Counted from the stretch's first letter, positions 22,151-34,059 are shown. The stretch: 64,000 bases of DNA from Symsagittifera roscoffensis (GCF_963678635.1 NC_087064.1:39114532-39178531); one strand, 5' to 3'. A program made the numbers and translations. The notes: generated by a model not told the origin, from the letters alone.

Positions 22151-25100
22151 TTCAGTTGCACGACCGCCTTAAGATTCGCCGATTTAGAGGGACTCCCCAC
22201 AAACAGCCCAATGGGTCCAGTAAAAGCAAGACCTTTGCTAGACGTGAAAATGAATCAAGGTGAAGGAAATCGAGAAGAAACACCCGGAAGATTCTTGACA
22301 ACGAGGGCACCAATAGGAAAACATGTGAAAATGTTCAAGCAAATACGAGCACCCCCATATCACGTGAAGGAAAGGGCTTGCCCGAAACAGGTGGCTCAAG
22401 AAGCCGATGTTCAGATATATGGTGGGATGAAGATGATTAGGAAGGACGAGACTATTTTTGCAGCGTATGACCAAGTGGAAATAAGAAAAGCAAAGATTTT
22501 GATAGTCGCGAACTCAGACTTCGTGCATACCTCCATCCTCTGTTTTGGCCAGACGTTATAATGCTGGCAGTAGTCGACCTGGACCTAAAGCAGTTGGTGT
22601 CAACGACAATCGAGACACAACGACAAACGGAAATGAACCAGATCACACTCGTATTTGCCGGCATAAACGACCATCTTCACTGTAGGGGTTTCCTGAGCAG
22701 ATTCAGAGAGCCGACAACGGCAGAGGACGCAGTATGGCCAGCGATAAAGGATATCCTCGATTCGATGGGTGACATAATAGATACATTGAAAGAAAGTGCA
22801 TTCCCAAAGATTTCACCGAAAGCTGGCTTTGCACTGTCTCCGGGATATGCACATCTCCCGGATGGACCTAAGTTTGTTGCTCTCGGAAAGAATATAAGAT
22901 TTGATCATATCTGCTCCGAATCGCGGAAAAAAGTGGAGAATTTAAGACCACTTAGGGCGGAATTGCCGGCAGCGTGGTCTGACATCTCGAATGCAATGCG
23001 AGGATTCAAGGACCATTCGTTGCACATGTTAGTGTTGAATGATGTTCTGGGGTTGAAATTGTCCAACTTCAGCCGACAACTCAAACTGAGACCAGAAATT
23101 TGACGATGACCATCGAGTAATAGTAGCGATGTCTAAAGACTTATGGTTCCGAGGAATGGAAATAAAAGAGGAAGGAGAAAGAAGGAAGAACTCCAAGTAG
23201 ACGAGAGCTCACTTGGAAGCGATGGTCTTGCGAACGAAACCAGAGGATAACAAACGGCTGAACTTGACCCCTCGGATAGCCGCATTGGGCTCGGACGCTT
23301 TCGAGCGAGGCCCAGTGATGATCAAGAAGATCCATGCCTACCTGGTGAAAATGGTGAACCTGGCCAAAAATGCTGAAGATAAGTCAGCCGAGTTTGTAAA
23401 CAGAGTGTACCAAGTTACCCTGGAAGCTTTCTGGACACAGAATGTGAAAGGAGAAGAAGGCTTTGACCGGTTTGACAGCATGCTGGAAGGGTTGGGAGCA
23501 GGATGGACCGCGTCCTTCCTGGCAAAAGTCTACCCCTCGCTCTCTCGATACCTGATCAGATAGTTCCTCCAAGCAGTCACGGAGTTATCAATCGTGGAAA
23601 CACTAGCCCTGTTTGTGACGTTTGGAGCGGAGATTACTGAGAGAGGACCAGTGGTACTGCTCACCAGTGGTACTGCTCCGGTTCTACACTCATCATAACC
23701 TTGATGAGTGTAAAACCGCAGTTAATGGTGAGCGGGAAACTACAAACTGTGAAGACGTCAAAGAAATGAACGGAGAGGAAGAAGATCGATCCGCTGGCAG
23801 ACTAGTTGTAACGAAGTTTCCAGATGGAACATGAAGTGAAGAGCAAGGAACCTCGTTTTCAGGAAAAAAAATCCGAAGCGAGACGATAGCCAGGGAGGAA
23901 GCCGTCGATCGTAAGAGCCTATGCAACAGGATCCCGATCAGGCTGAGGAGGAGGACTACAAGGCTTCGACAGGCGTGATTTGCAGCCTGGACTTCATTTT
24001 CCTCAGCGACTTTGAAAATGGCACAGACACGTTAGAAGGAACGACTGAGCCAGGAGACGAGGGAGTTTTCACGCTGGAACCTCCGTCGGCCTTCATGGAA
24101 ATGAACCGGAATTTGCTGGAGAGCAGCTCTCCGAGCAGTTCTAAAAATGCCGAAAAAAGAATTTTAATAGAATCTCCACGGAGAAGAAGATTAGAAGGCA
24201 CTGCCAGAGTACCTTTCTTGGGAACGTTGCCCGAAGAAGAGTGGGATGTTCATCATAGAGACCACGAGAATAGGACGGGATGCAATATGGACAGAGTTGG
24301 CTTCATGGAAGAGGTATGGATAGTAGTCCAGAGCTACGGCACTCAGTCTATACTGAAAACAAGCCTCAACACACCACTATTGCATGAAGTCCTTGACAAA
24401 CTCGACGAGTGTGAAGGGAGATGGAGCGAAATATTGATCGACTCGGCCACTGACGAAAGTGAAGCAAATTCTCCTATGAAGACAGAACCGCAAGAAAGCA
24501 ATGATGAAATAGTGTATCTGTCGAGAACCCGAAAAGAAACGATGCGATCAAAGATGGTGATTGACAAGGTTAACGATATGAAAATGAAACTTGGCGACAA
24601 AGTGACATTGAGGAAAGCGGGAAAAACAAAGTTGAACTCTGAAATTTAGGTAAAAGCTGACAACTCAGCAAAAAGAAAGCGCGTCGAGGAAGCTATGGAC
24701 ATGGCACAGGGTGATGACCATTGCCTTGCACAGACAGAATGTTGACTGACGTAGCTATGGTGCCACCCATTCTCAAGGCAGGATTAAAATCAGCCAGTTA
24801 TAAAACCAAGAGGAGTGACCGCACTCTGACTGGAGCAACATTAGAAATGGAAATACTCAGCCAATGCGGGGAGAGTACTCTAAAACATTTCAAACCGTCT
24901 TCCATGAACCATGGAAAGGGAAGCGTCGTAGGACAGCTAATCCCAGTATCGGAAACCGTATTAATTGATGAACCCGCAGGTGGATACATGGAGATGGTGG
25001 AAGAAACTCGGCAGAGGACACTTAATTGCTCTAGAAAACAAAAGTGCTATGTAAGGTTACTTAGAGACGATGATACAAAGCGCAAGCATGAAGCAGAAGG

Positions 25101-27005
25101 CACATGGAAGTCTGATCTCTTCCGAGATGCACGCGGAACCGATAGACCAGTTGGTGAGCCTACCATGGAGAGCAGTAGCGTTACGGCACTTCGAAGCAGA
25201 AATGAGAATCACCCCGAAGATACACGCTCTGATAACGATACCCTATAGGAGAACAGAATTGCTAATTAGGTTCGCCTGGTTCATGACTGGAATGACACAG
25301 GGGGAATACGACTCAGATGAAAGAAAAAGATCGAAGGGAGAAAAGGTGTTCATAAAGACGAATGTGAGAGATCTGATGACCCAAGAAGGAGCAGAAGTAG
25401 CGTGCGTGAAGCGGAGAGACGCTCCTTGTTTCATTTGATTTATGATAGAACAAATTTCAGTGCAAGCATTGAACACTTGCGTCAAGATCTAGGAGAGGGC
25501 GATGAACGAGCGAAAGCCTTGCTGTTGCTAGCACTTTTGGACATCCATCAGAGCGAGCCGATGCGAGTTAACACGAAGGAGCCTGTAGAGCTTGAACCTA
25601 TGAAAAAGATTGACGAGATAAGAGGATTCTCTAAGAAGGAGACGACGCTCACAAAAGAATCTATGGGAGCACTGCCGAAGTCCAGTGAATACTGTGGACC
25701 GATCAGGAAGAAATCGTACAGCTTATAATGAAGACATACGCGATTGCTTCTTCGATTACGAGCAAGCAGTGTTGCTAAGATACTGGACGTCAAGAATTGA
25801 TACGATGAGAAGCGCTGCTAACCAGCAGACTAAGCTGGGTTTTGTGTTGGAAGAAAAAGTGATTGCAACTTAAGTGCCAAAATCTGACAACCGAGTAGAT
25901 TTTGAACAGGGATTCTCGGACGAACTGTTAAAAACGAGTCTAATGGTGGTGTGGGAACTGTTGAAACCATATGGTGTCCGAGTCCTAACGCCGATTCGAT
26001 ATTGCGTACAACACAGGACGTGCAGAGGGAATTGAATTCAGACTGTAACTTGCGTGACCTGAACATCATTTACAATTTAATGACGACGGCCTCTAAGAGC
26101 AACGGAGAAGACAATGTAGAGTTGCCTGGCTGGGGACAAGAGGACTGAGTTAAACCTCGTAGCTATCTGGCGAAAGTCTGTGAAATGGAGGGTCAAATCT
26201 GTGGAGGTCTGGACTGCGTAAAGACCCTGGCGAAACAACACAAGCAATTAACGATATTGTTTGGGAGCATCGTGATGAAAGCAAAAACGGAAACGGAATT
26301 GATTGCAGATTACCATGGAGGAACTGAAGTGAACCTAGTGACTGTAGCAGGAATCTACAGCAACATTGAATCTTCATAATCACTATTGAATTTAGAACAA
26401 AAGCATGAGATGGTCACGACTATCAGTGTAGAAGTGTTTCCGGGAGTTTTGCAAACCGAACAAAAGTATATTGAAAAGTGGAGGTAAGCGATCGAGGTGG
26501 AAAGGAACATCCGGCACAGTCAAACCTATCGTAGACCGTCGGGAGCGCGTTTAATACTGGGATCAAATTTAGCTCCAATGTGCAAAAGCAGATACCCAGT
26601 GCATTTCGTAGCGGTGGATGTCAAGAGTACGAGGACGATCGTGGATCAAGCCTTTTCAGTGCCGAAATGCTTACGACTAGCGAGAATGTTAGAAAACCTT
26701 ACGAGTTATGGTGCAAGATGTTCTCAGCAGTTCCAGAGAGAACCAAAGAAGATTTAGAATCGATACTGGGAAAGAAGTTAATGGGATACGCCAGTGGGAA
26801 CTTCGGTGACTTTGAAAGACAGAAGCAGAAAGGATCAACAGTCACAGATTACAATGCGGTATACGAGAATGATGAAGTCCACCGAGTGATAATGGAAGTG
26901 GACTCACTACGGGAAGCTTTGGGAAAACGTAATTGGAGGAGCATCAAGTCAACACATGATGAGTTCCCCGGCCATTGTTTGCTACAAACATGGTGGTACC
27001 CCGGG
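22151..27005 (+). pseudogene. Relic copy D of ORF4, 5' part (interrupted by the 15.5-kb element)
   Basis: Copy C breaks off at a position equivalent to ~8,250 and restarts at ~3,390; TTCAG (22,151-22,155) is shared by both parents of the junction. Open blocks are 22,211-22,561, 22,561-23,103, 23,213-23,563, 23,921-24,649, 24,721-25,248, 25,070-25,438, 25,402-25,728, 25,951-26,148, 26,497-26,757 and 26,580 onward. It shares the palindromic deletion with copy C (23,676-23,721). The last block runs straight into the left inverted repeat of the inserted element and resumes at 42,510. Confidence 0.75.
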
Positions 27006-27011
27006 CGTACT
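27006..27011. repeat. Target-site duplication, left (CGTACT)
   Basis: CGTACT immediately precedes the left terminus and recurs at 42,504-42,509 immediately after the right terminus. The uninterrupted relative at 15,703-15,715 reads GCGTAGTAATCTG, which fits one copy of the hexamer before insertion. Confidence 0.9.
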
Positions 27012-27059
27012 AGTAGTATATGTTGGGGCAGTTCAAGGAGGGGGGGGGGGGGCTTGGCG

Positions 27060-27365
27060 ACCCCCATGTATTAAGATAGGCTATAGACTATCCGGTCGCC
27101 AACCTATGTATTAAGATAGGGAATAGATTTCCAATGTATTAAGATAGGGAATAGGTTTCCCAATGTATTAAGATACGAGGTTTCAGATGGTAAGATGGTA
27201 AGTTTCAGAAAAATTTTTGGCGCCCGATCTTACCATGTTTTAAGATAGTAATTAGATTTCCCATGTACTAAGATAGTGTATAGATATCCCTATGTATAAG
27301 GATTAGAAATTCCTTGTATTAACATAGGGAATAGATTTCCCAATGTATTAAAATAGGGAATGGTA
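27060..27365 (+). repeat. Subterminal repeats, left end
   Basis: About nine imperfect copies of a ~22-bp motif with core ATGTATTAAGATAGGGAAT, starting near 27,066, 27,105, 27,132, 27,161, 27,235, 27,263, 27,292, 27,315 and 27,342. The right end has the same array inverted (42,270-42,460). Repeats like these near transposon ends often bind the transposase or integrase; that role is inferred. Confidence 0.8.
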
Positions 27366-30156
27366 AGGTTTCAGTGTGATGGTAAGAAAATAGTAAGAAA
27401 AACGGTATTTTTTGGATTTTGTGTGGAAATGTCTAGTTTTTTCGCAAAAATCTCGGCATGCGTTATGTAATTCTTGAGTGTTACATGCAGAATGTGAAAT
27501 GAAGAAAATATGTTTATTGGTTCATGGTAAGTCCATGGTAAGATGTGCAAAAATTTGGAAATGCTTATAAAAAAAATTGATATTTTTTCAAAAAACTTCA
27601 AAACACGATATGATTTGATATAATTTGATAATAATAACTATTTTATTAGATGATCCTTTTTTAGAAACTGTACTCAATCTAGCTTAAACTATGCTGAAAC
27701 CTACTGAAACTTTGAAAAAAAAATCAAGTTTTTGGAAAAAAATTGCAAAAATTTCGAGTATTTGGAAAAAATTGCAAAAATTTCAAGTATTTGGAACAAA
27801 CTGCAAATTTTTGGAAAAAATTGCAGAAATCTCATAATTTTGGTTAGTGTATTGTTGTTTTTGATCTAATTTTAAACATACTTTTACGTGTTGGTTTTAA
27901 AAATAAGCTAAGATTGTATTTTAATTGGCATTATAATGAGACAATGATACAAAATTTTGAATAAAAAAATGACTTTTTCCACAATTTTTTCTCAATATAT
28001 TGAAATACAAGGAAGTTTACCTTAATTTGAGCTAAATACTTGGTTACAAAATGCTCTAAACACTGAAAAAAAGGTTCATAGTAGCAGAATCAATATTGAA
28101 ACTTCCGGAAAACAGTGAAATTAGTCGTAATTTTTGAAAAGGTAAAATGAAAATTAATCAAATTTACCTGAAATTTTCCATTTCGAACTTTTTATTTTGG
28201 TTTTTAACTAATTGTTTTTGTCCAGTTCAGGAATGATTTTTTTGGAATCTCAATTCAAATGAACATTAAGCGCAATATTCTATGAAATTTCTAAATCAAA
28301 CTCCATGATTCAACTCCTCCTCACTTTTTTCTCATTGAATTACCCAAATTTGTACAAAAATTAAAACTTGTGAGAAATTTTTTATGTTAAAATTTAGAAA
28401 TTTCAGATTAATGATAAAAAATGAACGGTTTATTGCTAAAATTGTTTAAAATGGGATAAACGTTTCTTAAAAATTTATTCGATATTGGGTCAAATTCAAC
28501 AAAAAATTCTTCATAACTGATGATTATCTCTCTGTTGCTTCTGCAACATAACTTTCAAGATTTCCCGTAGAGTTTTTCCATGTTTTAAAGTTATTCATGC
28601 TTTCTGTTTAATACATGTTTTCGCTATTGAACACACCCTACTAGAAAATTTAGTCAAAACTGGAGTATTTAGGAGGAAAATAGTATCAATTGAACGAACA
28701 ATTTGCTGGCAGAGATGAAATTAGAAGTGATACCGTATGATTATTACAATAAAAAATGTTAATATCTTCCTCAAGGTTCCCCTGTTCAGTTGCTATCGTA
28801 AACTATTTAAGCAAAAATACACATTTTGGGATCAATAACTATCACTTTTCCTGCAAAATAGTTATTAACTCGCTTTTTTTCTTAAATTTTGACGGAAATT
28901 TTCTCAAAAATATCCAAGTGAGGAAGAATTAGTGCTAGTTACAGCATTCAAAAATATATGTACAAAATGAGAATATAAAGGTGTATTTTTACGATCTAAG
29001 AACAAATTAGGAGCAGCTCTATTAGTTATAATCTGAAAATCTCCGGAAATACGCAAGAGAAACTAGTTCCTAACATATACAATATAAAAACTTCTGAAAG
29101 AGCGAGTCTCAAAAAATTGATTTAGCAAAGCAAATCAAGGTGCAAACTGGAACAATTGTGTAATTTTCCGATTTTTATTAAGAAAAAAACTCTATGTAGT
29201 AAAAATGTAGTAATGTATTGTATATAGTGTTGTATATTCTATGTAGTATTGTGTATGTATGTAGCAAGGAAAAGTAGATCTTGAAAGCAAGTTTTCGAAT
29301 TATGCTTTATGTATCTTCTTCCAAAAGATGTCGAACTGGGTTTGCTTCTCAAAAATTATCCTCAAAACATTTGATCTTTCATATAAAGTACCTAATATAT
29401 CAAATGATAACAATTTTTTCTGATAAATTACGCATAAATATAAGACTTTGAGAATTTTTATGTCGGATTTTTTCTCAAGATGTACTTTATAACCTAAATT
29501 TTAGTAAAATTATCTCAAATCTCCTAAGGAATAAATTGAATTTCTATCTCATTTTAGCATTTTCTCAGTTTCTGCTTCATCTACTATCTACCAAATGAAT
29601 CCAATTTGAGCAAATTTTTACTTGAAAAATGAACTTTAGATGGAAAAATGTATCGTTTCAACGAACGTTCAATAATCCGAAGCTGAATTAATACCATAAA
29701 TCCTTTACTAAAAAGCTTTAAAGAATTTTCTCAACCTCATAACTGTATAATGCTGTTTTAAATCTGAATTTCTCTTTTAGACTAAGTTTTTAGTTGGAAT
29801 GATGTATATCATTATCTTGAAACTTTCAAAGTTTAGCAAAATATACATTTTTTCCAGGTCAATTATCAATTTCTTTTCTGAAATCATCAAAAAATCAATA
29901 GACTAACATAATTCTTAATAAGTCAAACCACATTATCTGCTTAAAAAGCTCTGCTCTATGAACACTTTTACAAGCACTAAACAAGGAAAACTTTAAAATA
30001 GTAACTACAAAAAACCTTTCAATTAGTTGATGTTTTCCAAATATCCAAGTTTTACAGTTTTTAGGCGAATACTTAAATACTCATTAGCATATGTTATGCG
30101 CTTTACTACAAATTTATCACAACAAAGTCTCCGCAAGGTTGCAACCAAGGGAGTTT
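27366..30156. other. AT-rich noncoding part of the left inverted repeat
   Basis: No credible gene on either strand. Positions 27,715-27,840 hold a short tandem array of a ~27-31 bp unit (TTTGGAAAAAATTGCAAAAATTTC) with A and T runs spaced roughly one helical turn apart. Runs of A and T of this sort recur through the region. They resemble the periodic A/T clusters known from C. elegans germline genes; that comparison is by eye. Confidence 0.5.
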
Positions 30157-30635
30157 TTACTGTTGGTTAAAAGTTTTCGGATCGAGTTCCATGGAAAGCT
30201 TCACGACGATTTGAACTCGATTTGTGCTGTCTTTAACATCAATCAAAACCTTTGAATAAAAAAATAAATGACAGTTCAGGTAATGTAATGAAAACACAGT
30301 ATAATTACTGACTAGATTTGTTACAATTGCTGAGACTTTTCAGATTCGGTAAAAACTAATAATCATAGTAATTTCTAAGTTTTTCAAAAAAAACTTAAAA
30401 ATTTTACCTTCTCCTGAAGTGTGTTTGCAGTCTGCTGAGCACATAATTTAATATTATGCTGAGAATGGTTCTTCTTGAAATGATTAGCGAGTTCCTCGCT
30501 GCTATAAGTATAAAAATTACAGTTAGAACACTTCAAAACACCACATGTTCTACGATGTCTTGATGCATCTTTGTGAGTGTATTCCCTGCCACATTCAAGA
30601 CATGCAACTCTTTCGTTTTTATTGAGTGAAGACAT
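30157..30635 (-). CDS. Spliced small zinc-finger protein (left TIR copy), 106 aa
   Basis: Two exons on the minus strand: 30,635-30,408 (76 codons from ATG) and 30,249-30,157 (30 codons plus stop), with a 158-nt intron starting GTAAAA and ending CAAAG. Joining them keeps the frame. The N-terminal half has CLECGREYTHKDASRHRRTC (C-x2-C...H-x3-C) and CSNCNFYTYSSEELANHFKKNH (a C2H2 finger of usual C-x2-C-x12-H-x4-H spacing). The C-terminal exon is basic and short. It is probably a nucleic-acid-binding or adaptor protein. All metal ligands are present here, unlike the right copy. The gene lies inside the inverted repeat, so the element carries two facing copies. Function in transposition or host control is not known. 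Confidence 0.75.
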
Positions 30636-30787
30636 CTCAATAGTAATGAAAAATTAAATGGGAGATTTAAAATGTACCAAACTTTTAGACAAGGTGAGTT
30701 GAATAGCCTCAAAAAATGAATAAAAGTAAATAAAAACAGCAAACTTATTAACCAATTGTTTTCAACGAAAAGAAAATCAGAGTGGAT

Positions 30788-31135
30788 ATGCTATTTAGCC
30801 TAGCTGAAATAAAAATCATCCAATCTAACCATGGGATTTTTAAAAGTATCAACCAATCAGAATCGAGCATTAATTACAAGGAAACTTTTATCTTTTCTGA
30901 TATCAACCAATCAGAATTGAGCTTCAATAGTCATGTGATTTTCGACAAATTCAATGACCACCAATCAGAATTGAGTTTCAAAAGTCATGTAATTTTCAAC
31001 AAATTCAATGTCAACCTATCAGAATTGAGCTTCAAAAGTCATGAAATTTTCGAGAAATTTAATGTCAACCAATCAGAGTTGATCTCTTCTTCTCATGAAT
31101 TTTTCAACAATTTTTTTAAAATTTGTAGATTTTGA
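30788..31135 (+). CDS. Possible 18-residue-repeat peptide over a CCAAT array
   Basis: An open frame from ATG 30,788 to TGA 31,135 (115 aa) is built of 18-residue repeats of the type NQSELSFKSHxIFxKFNV, four to five units. The same DNA is an array of ACCAATCAGAA boxes 54 bp apart (near 30,851, 30,905, 30,959, 31,014 with CCTAT, 31,068), so the frame may be open simply because the DNA repeat is a multiple of three. Several unit-to-unit changes are silent (AGC/AGT, GTG/GTA), which mildly favours coding. It lies between the minus-strand zinc-finger gene and the plus-strand ORF at 31,504. Confidence 0.3.
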   Translation: MLFSLAEIKIIQSNHGIFKSINQSESSINYKETFIFSDINQSELSFNSHVIFDKFNDHQSELSFKSHVIFNKFNVNLSELSFKSHEIFEKFNVNQSELISSSHEFFNNFFKICRF

Positions 31136-31460
31136 GGATACTTTCACAGACATTATTTGTGTTAATAACCAATCAGAATGAAGTAATCACAGATTTTAAA
31201 AAACTTTGAAGATCAGAACCAGACTATGTTTATGAAACTTCTTAATCTATAAATTTTATTGAATTTTTCCAACATAACTAAGATTTGAAATTTGATACCC
31301 TAGTGGGATAAATGAAATTTCTTGTCTAGTTTATATTGTTTTTTCAATATTCAATTCAAATTTTGAAATTTCGATCAAAATTTTTTCGTGGTAATGACGT
31401 CATTCCTTCGAAATTTCTAGAATTTTCCAGAAAAAATTTCAACCAATCAGAACTAAGCAG
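30840..31460 (+). promoter_or_regulatory. CCAAT-box array upstream of gene A1
   Basis: Seven copies of (A)CCAATCAGA or close variants at ~30,851, 30,905, 30,959, 31,014 (CCTATCAGA), 31,068, 31,168 and 31,441. The first five have a 54-55 bp period. CCAAT with this flank is the classic NF-Y site. The array sits between divergent genes (zinc finger to the left, gene A1 at 31,504 to the right). Regulatory role is inferred. Confidence 0.5.
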
Positions 31461-31503
31461 TTTCTAGACATAACTTTGGATCCAAAATATTCATTTTTGA
31501 AGA

Positions 31504-32058
31504 ATGTCAATTAAAAAGCATTTGAACTTCCTTGAATTACTCTACAGGAAAAAAAGAAAATATTCCGTGTACTTTTTTGATAATTTTTTGGACGTCTTTA
31601 TTGTACAAAATAGAGTTATCCGACTAAGTAAAGGTCTCTTCAGAGAAACTTACTCAATCAAGGAGTTTACTTTTGATTCACATATTGCGTATCAAAGTTT
31701 TAATCTTACGGCTGAATTACACCTCACAAGGAAAGAAATTTTGTTTATTCTCGAGAATTTGAAATTGATCAAAAAATCGTACGATAACATATCAAAACCT
31801 CTTTTTATCCCCTATCCAAATCCCAAAATTGTAAAAACACCTCAGCAAAGTTCTTTATTCCTTCATTTCTTTAAAGATTTTCAAAGTTCAAAATCCTGCT
31901 TGATTTGGTTTGGAATCAGATTTCCAGAAGTCTGCTTTGAAAAATTCGTCAACTTTGAGTTATCTTCCCAAATTTACATCAAAATCAAAGAACTTGACTA
32001 TCTACTCAAAAATCAGCAATTTCTCATTGATTACATACAAAAAATTCAATTAACTTGA
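31504..32058 (+). CDS. Unknown basic 184-aa protein, gene A1
   Basis: Not recognised. ATG at 31,504 to TGA 32,056-32,058, uninterrupted. The protein is Lys/Phe/Leu-rich with an N-terminal KKRKYSVYFF and a helical, aromatic C-terminal half; no signal peptide or clear membrane segment. Its stop overlaps the start of gene B1 as TGATG. In eukaryotic viruses and LINE elements such overlaps can allow termination-reinitiation, so A and B may be translated from one mRNA (inference). Gene A2 at 34,060 differs by one residue (Thr/Pro-region KTPQQ against KTAQQ), so copy comparison cannot test for selection. Confidence 0.6.
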   Translation: MSIKKHLNFLELLYRKKRKYSVYFFDNFLDVFIVQNRVIRLSKGLFRETYSIKEFTFDSHIAYQSFNLTAELHLTRKEILFILENLKLIKKSYDNISKPLFIPYPNPKIVKTPQQSSLFLHFFKDFQSSKSCLIWFGIRFPEVCFEKFVNFELSSQIYIKIKELDYLLKNQQFLIDYIQKIQLT

Positions 32059-32207
32059 TGAAAAAAGTTGCAGAGATGTTACTTTTATTAATTTTCTTTC
32101 TTTTGTTACTTATATCAGCATTTTTCTTATTTTTACTGCAAACAACTTTTGGTAATTTATTTTTGCAATTGCTTTTGGCTATTTTTTTACTTATTTGGAA
32201 GATTTAA
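32058..32207 (+). CDS. Small hydrophobic membrane protein, gene B1 (49 aa, altered C-terminus)
   Basis: ATG shares its A with the stop of gene A1. The 49-residue product starts MKKVAEMLLLLIFFLLLL and is almost entirely hydrophobic, with two likely membrane-spanning stretches (~7-27 and ~31-47). Compared with copies B2 and B3 a T is missing from the T-run near 32,185, which replaces the acidic end TYLEDL by WKI. So B1 is a frameshifted variant. Small hydrophobic proteins of this type include holins and viroporins, but I have no homology to name one. Confidence 0.55.
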   Translation: MKKVAEMLLLLIFFLLLLISAFFLFLLQTTFGNLFLQLLLAIFLLIWKI

Positions 32208-32589
32208 TTCCTTAAAAGGGTCTTCTGATTGAATACGACAACTAGAACAAAAATGAATTTTTTGTGATTGGAAACGACAATACCCAAAATGGAGCTTTGT
32301 TTCCGATTGGACACGACTTTTATCCAAGAATCCCATAAAAAGAAGCTGAAATCTGATTGGACACGACTACAATCCAAATAAGGAAAATCCATTCTGATTG
32401 GTTAAAACCACACATTCCAGTTGAAGGTACCCCTAACTCTTAACTAAAAATCATTTTATTTTCAACTTAACTACCGTCAACTACCTCCTCTCTCAGCTCT
32501 AAATACAATAATTTAGACTTAACCACAGTCAACTTTCACCCTCAACTGTAAATCTTGTTTTTACTCATTAACTCAACTTATTGCTCAAA
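32208..32589 (+). promoter_or_regulatory. Inverted CCAAT array upstream of gene C1
   Basis: Five ATTGG boxes (CCAAT on the minus strand) at ~32,225, 32,264, 32,306, 32,357 and 32,395, spaced about 40-50 bp, several followed by A(A/C)ACGAC. The same array precedes C2 (34,773-35,146) and C3 (36,850-37,223). Its conservation in the diverged third unit argues for function. A pyrimidine-rich CCTCCTCTCTCAGCTC lies near 32,483. Confidence 0.55.
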
Positions 32590-33078
32590 ATGATCTTCTC
32601 AGTACAAAACAACAACCTTAAGTTCTCGATGGAATTTTCGGCTGATTTAGTACAAATCCAAGTGCGAGAAACAGTTTGTGGAGTTTTTCTGGCACGAATG
32701 GACATCCCAATCCAAGTCTGGCATATGGTGGAAGTGATGCGAAGGGATTTCAACGAACATCATATCACACAAGTACCCCCTACATAGAATCAACTTGGAG
32801 AAATGCAAATGATGGAGGAAGTGTCCGAGCATGTGGGAATGAACTACCCCGAAATTCCTGACTCTAGATATGTGGCTCAACCATTCGACGATTTCCTCAT
32901 TCCTTGGGAAGAGGGATCTGTGGACAACCCAATTACAATCGAAGAGGATGAGGGGTTCTCTGAGCCAAGAACTCCATTCAGCGAACCACCAGTGATGGAG
33001 GCAAGACCAGGTTTGCGCTCCATTGAGAACTTGCAAAGTTTTGAGAACTCAGCTGCTCGACAGCTCTTTGATTTGTAA
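32590..33078 (+). pseudogene. Acidic unknown protein, gene C1, with in-frame TAG
   Basis: Frame from ATG 32,590 to TAA 33,078 (162 codons) is interrupted by one TAG at 32,785-32,787. The third copy (C3) has sense codons there and continues with the same residues on both sides, so the TAG is a nonsense change (or read through). The N-terminal 65 residues (VRETVCGVFLARMDIPIQVW) are the best conserved. The C-terminus is acidic with a conserved RSIENLQ...SAARQLFD end. No family recognised. Confidence 0.6.
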
Positions 33079-34059
33079 ATAAATTGTTTACTGTCTTGTG
33101 CCTTGTAATTTAATTTTTTTGTATCTAGAAAATTTATTTTCAAGAGCTAGGAGCAAAGAAATCATTGAAAAGTTTATTGGGAAATTTCAAAGGTGAAACT
33201 TTGTTAAAAATGAAACTAATTGAGCATCTGGTAAACTGTTCTATAAAATTTTGTTAGAAAGATGGCAAAAAATATTAAACCAATTTTTGCAAGCATGTTA
33301 AAAACTTTACATTAATTTTTGCACCATGCAAAATTTTTCATAATTTTTTGCCTACTTGTTAAAAAAATCAAAGAAAATCTCGCAAATTAAGAAAAATTTC
33401 ATTAAAAATTTTCGCATTTTAAAGAAAATTGAAAAAGTATTTTCTTGCACTGTTAATAATTAAATGAAATGAAAATCTTTGTTTTAATTTTGATCATAAA
33501 AAAAATCTCTTTTTTGCATGTATTTTGATCAAAAATATTGGAAAAACAATGTATTAAGATAGGGATTAGCACTCAAAGTCAGCAATTATGAAAAATTTTT
33601 AGCATTAATTTAACAAGTTTTTTACAATAGAATTTTGCCATTTTTGCAAATGAATAAGAAAAAATAAGTTTTTAAAATTTGTAGATTTTGAGGATACTTT
33701 CACAGACATTATTTGTGTTAATAACCAATCAGAATGAAGTAATCACAGATTTTAAAAAACTTTGAAGATCAGAACCAGACTATGTTTATGAAACTTCTTA
33801 ATCTATAAATTTTATTGAATTTTTCCAACATAACTAAGATTTGAAATTTGATACCCTAGTGGGATAAATGAAATTTCTTGTCTAGTTTATATTGTTTTTT
33901 CAATATTCAATTCAAATTTTGAAATTTCGATCAAAATTTTTTCGTGGTAATGACGTCATTCCTTCGAAATTTCTAGAATTTTCCAGAAAAAATTTCAACC
34001 AATCAGAACTAAGCAGTTTCTAGACATAACTTTGGATCCAAAATATTCATTTTTGAAGA
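33079..34059. other. Gene-less AT-rich stretch between units 1 and 2
   Basis: No gene seen. It has A/T-run-rich DNA with recurring TTTTTGCA words, one internal copy of the subterminal motif (AATGTATTAAGATAGGGATTAG, ~33,548), the unit junction near 33,675 and the second copy of the upstream region of gene A (one CCAATCAGA near 33,725, another near 33,998). Confidence 0.6.

Larger units (their letters stand above)
27012..30897 (+). repeat. Left terminal inverted repeat (3,886 bp)
   Basis: Reverse complement of 40,770-42,503, except that the left arm has ~2.15 kb (about 27,268-29,413) that is absent from the right arm. Either the right arm lost it or the left arm gained it. The inner limit is near the AAACTTTTATCTTTT at ~30,897. 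The arm carries subterminal repeats at its outer end, AT-rich noncoding DNA, and a complete spliced zinc-finger gene on the minus strand. Confidence 0.9.

Noticed and set aside
27371-27601. 76-codon minus-strand ORF in the left TIR
   Set aside because: Falls in AT-rich, repeat-like DNA; composition (Phe, Ile, Lys) is that expected of random AT-rich sequence, and no second copy exists.
31504-32207. Reading genes A and B as a toxin-antidote pair
   Set aside because: Caenorhabditis Mavericks can carry such genes and B is small and hydrophobic, but no homology or functional signal supports it; left as an open possibility only.
33540-33570. CRISPR-like array
   Set aside because: The recurring motif has only single internal copies, no regular spacers, and the setting is a eukaryotic transposon.
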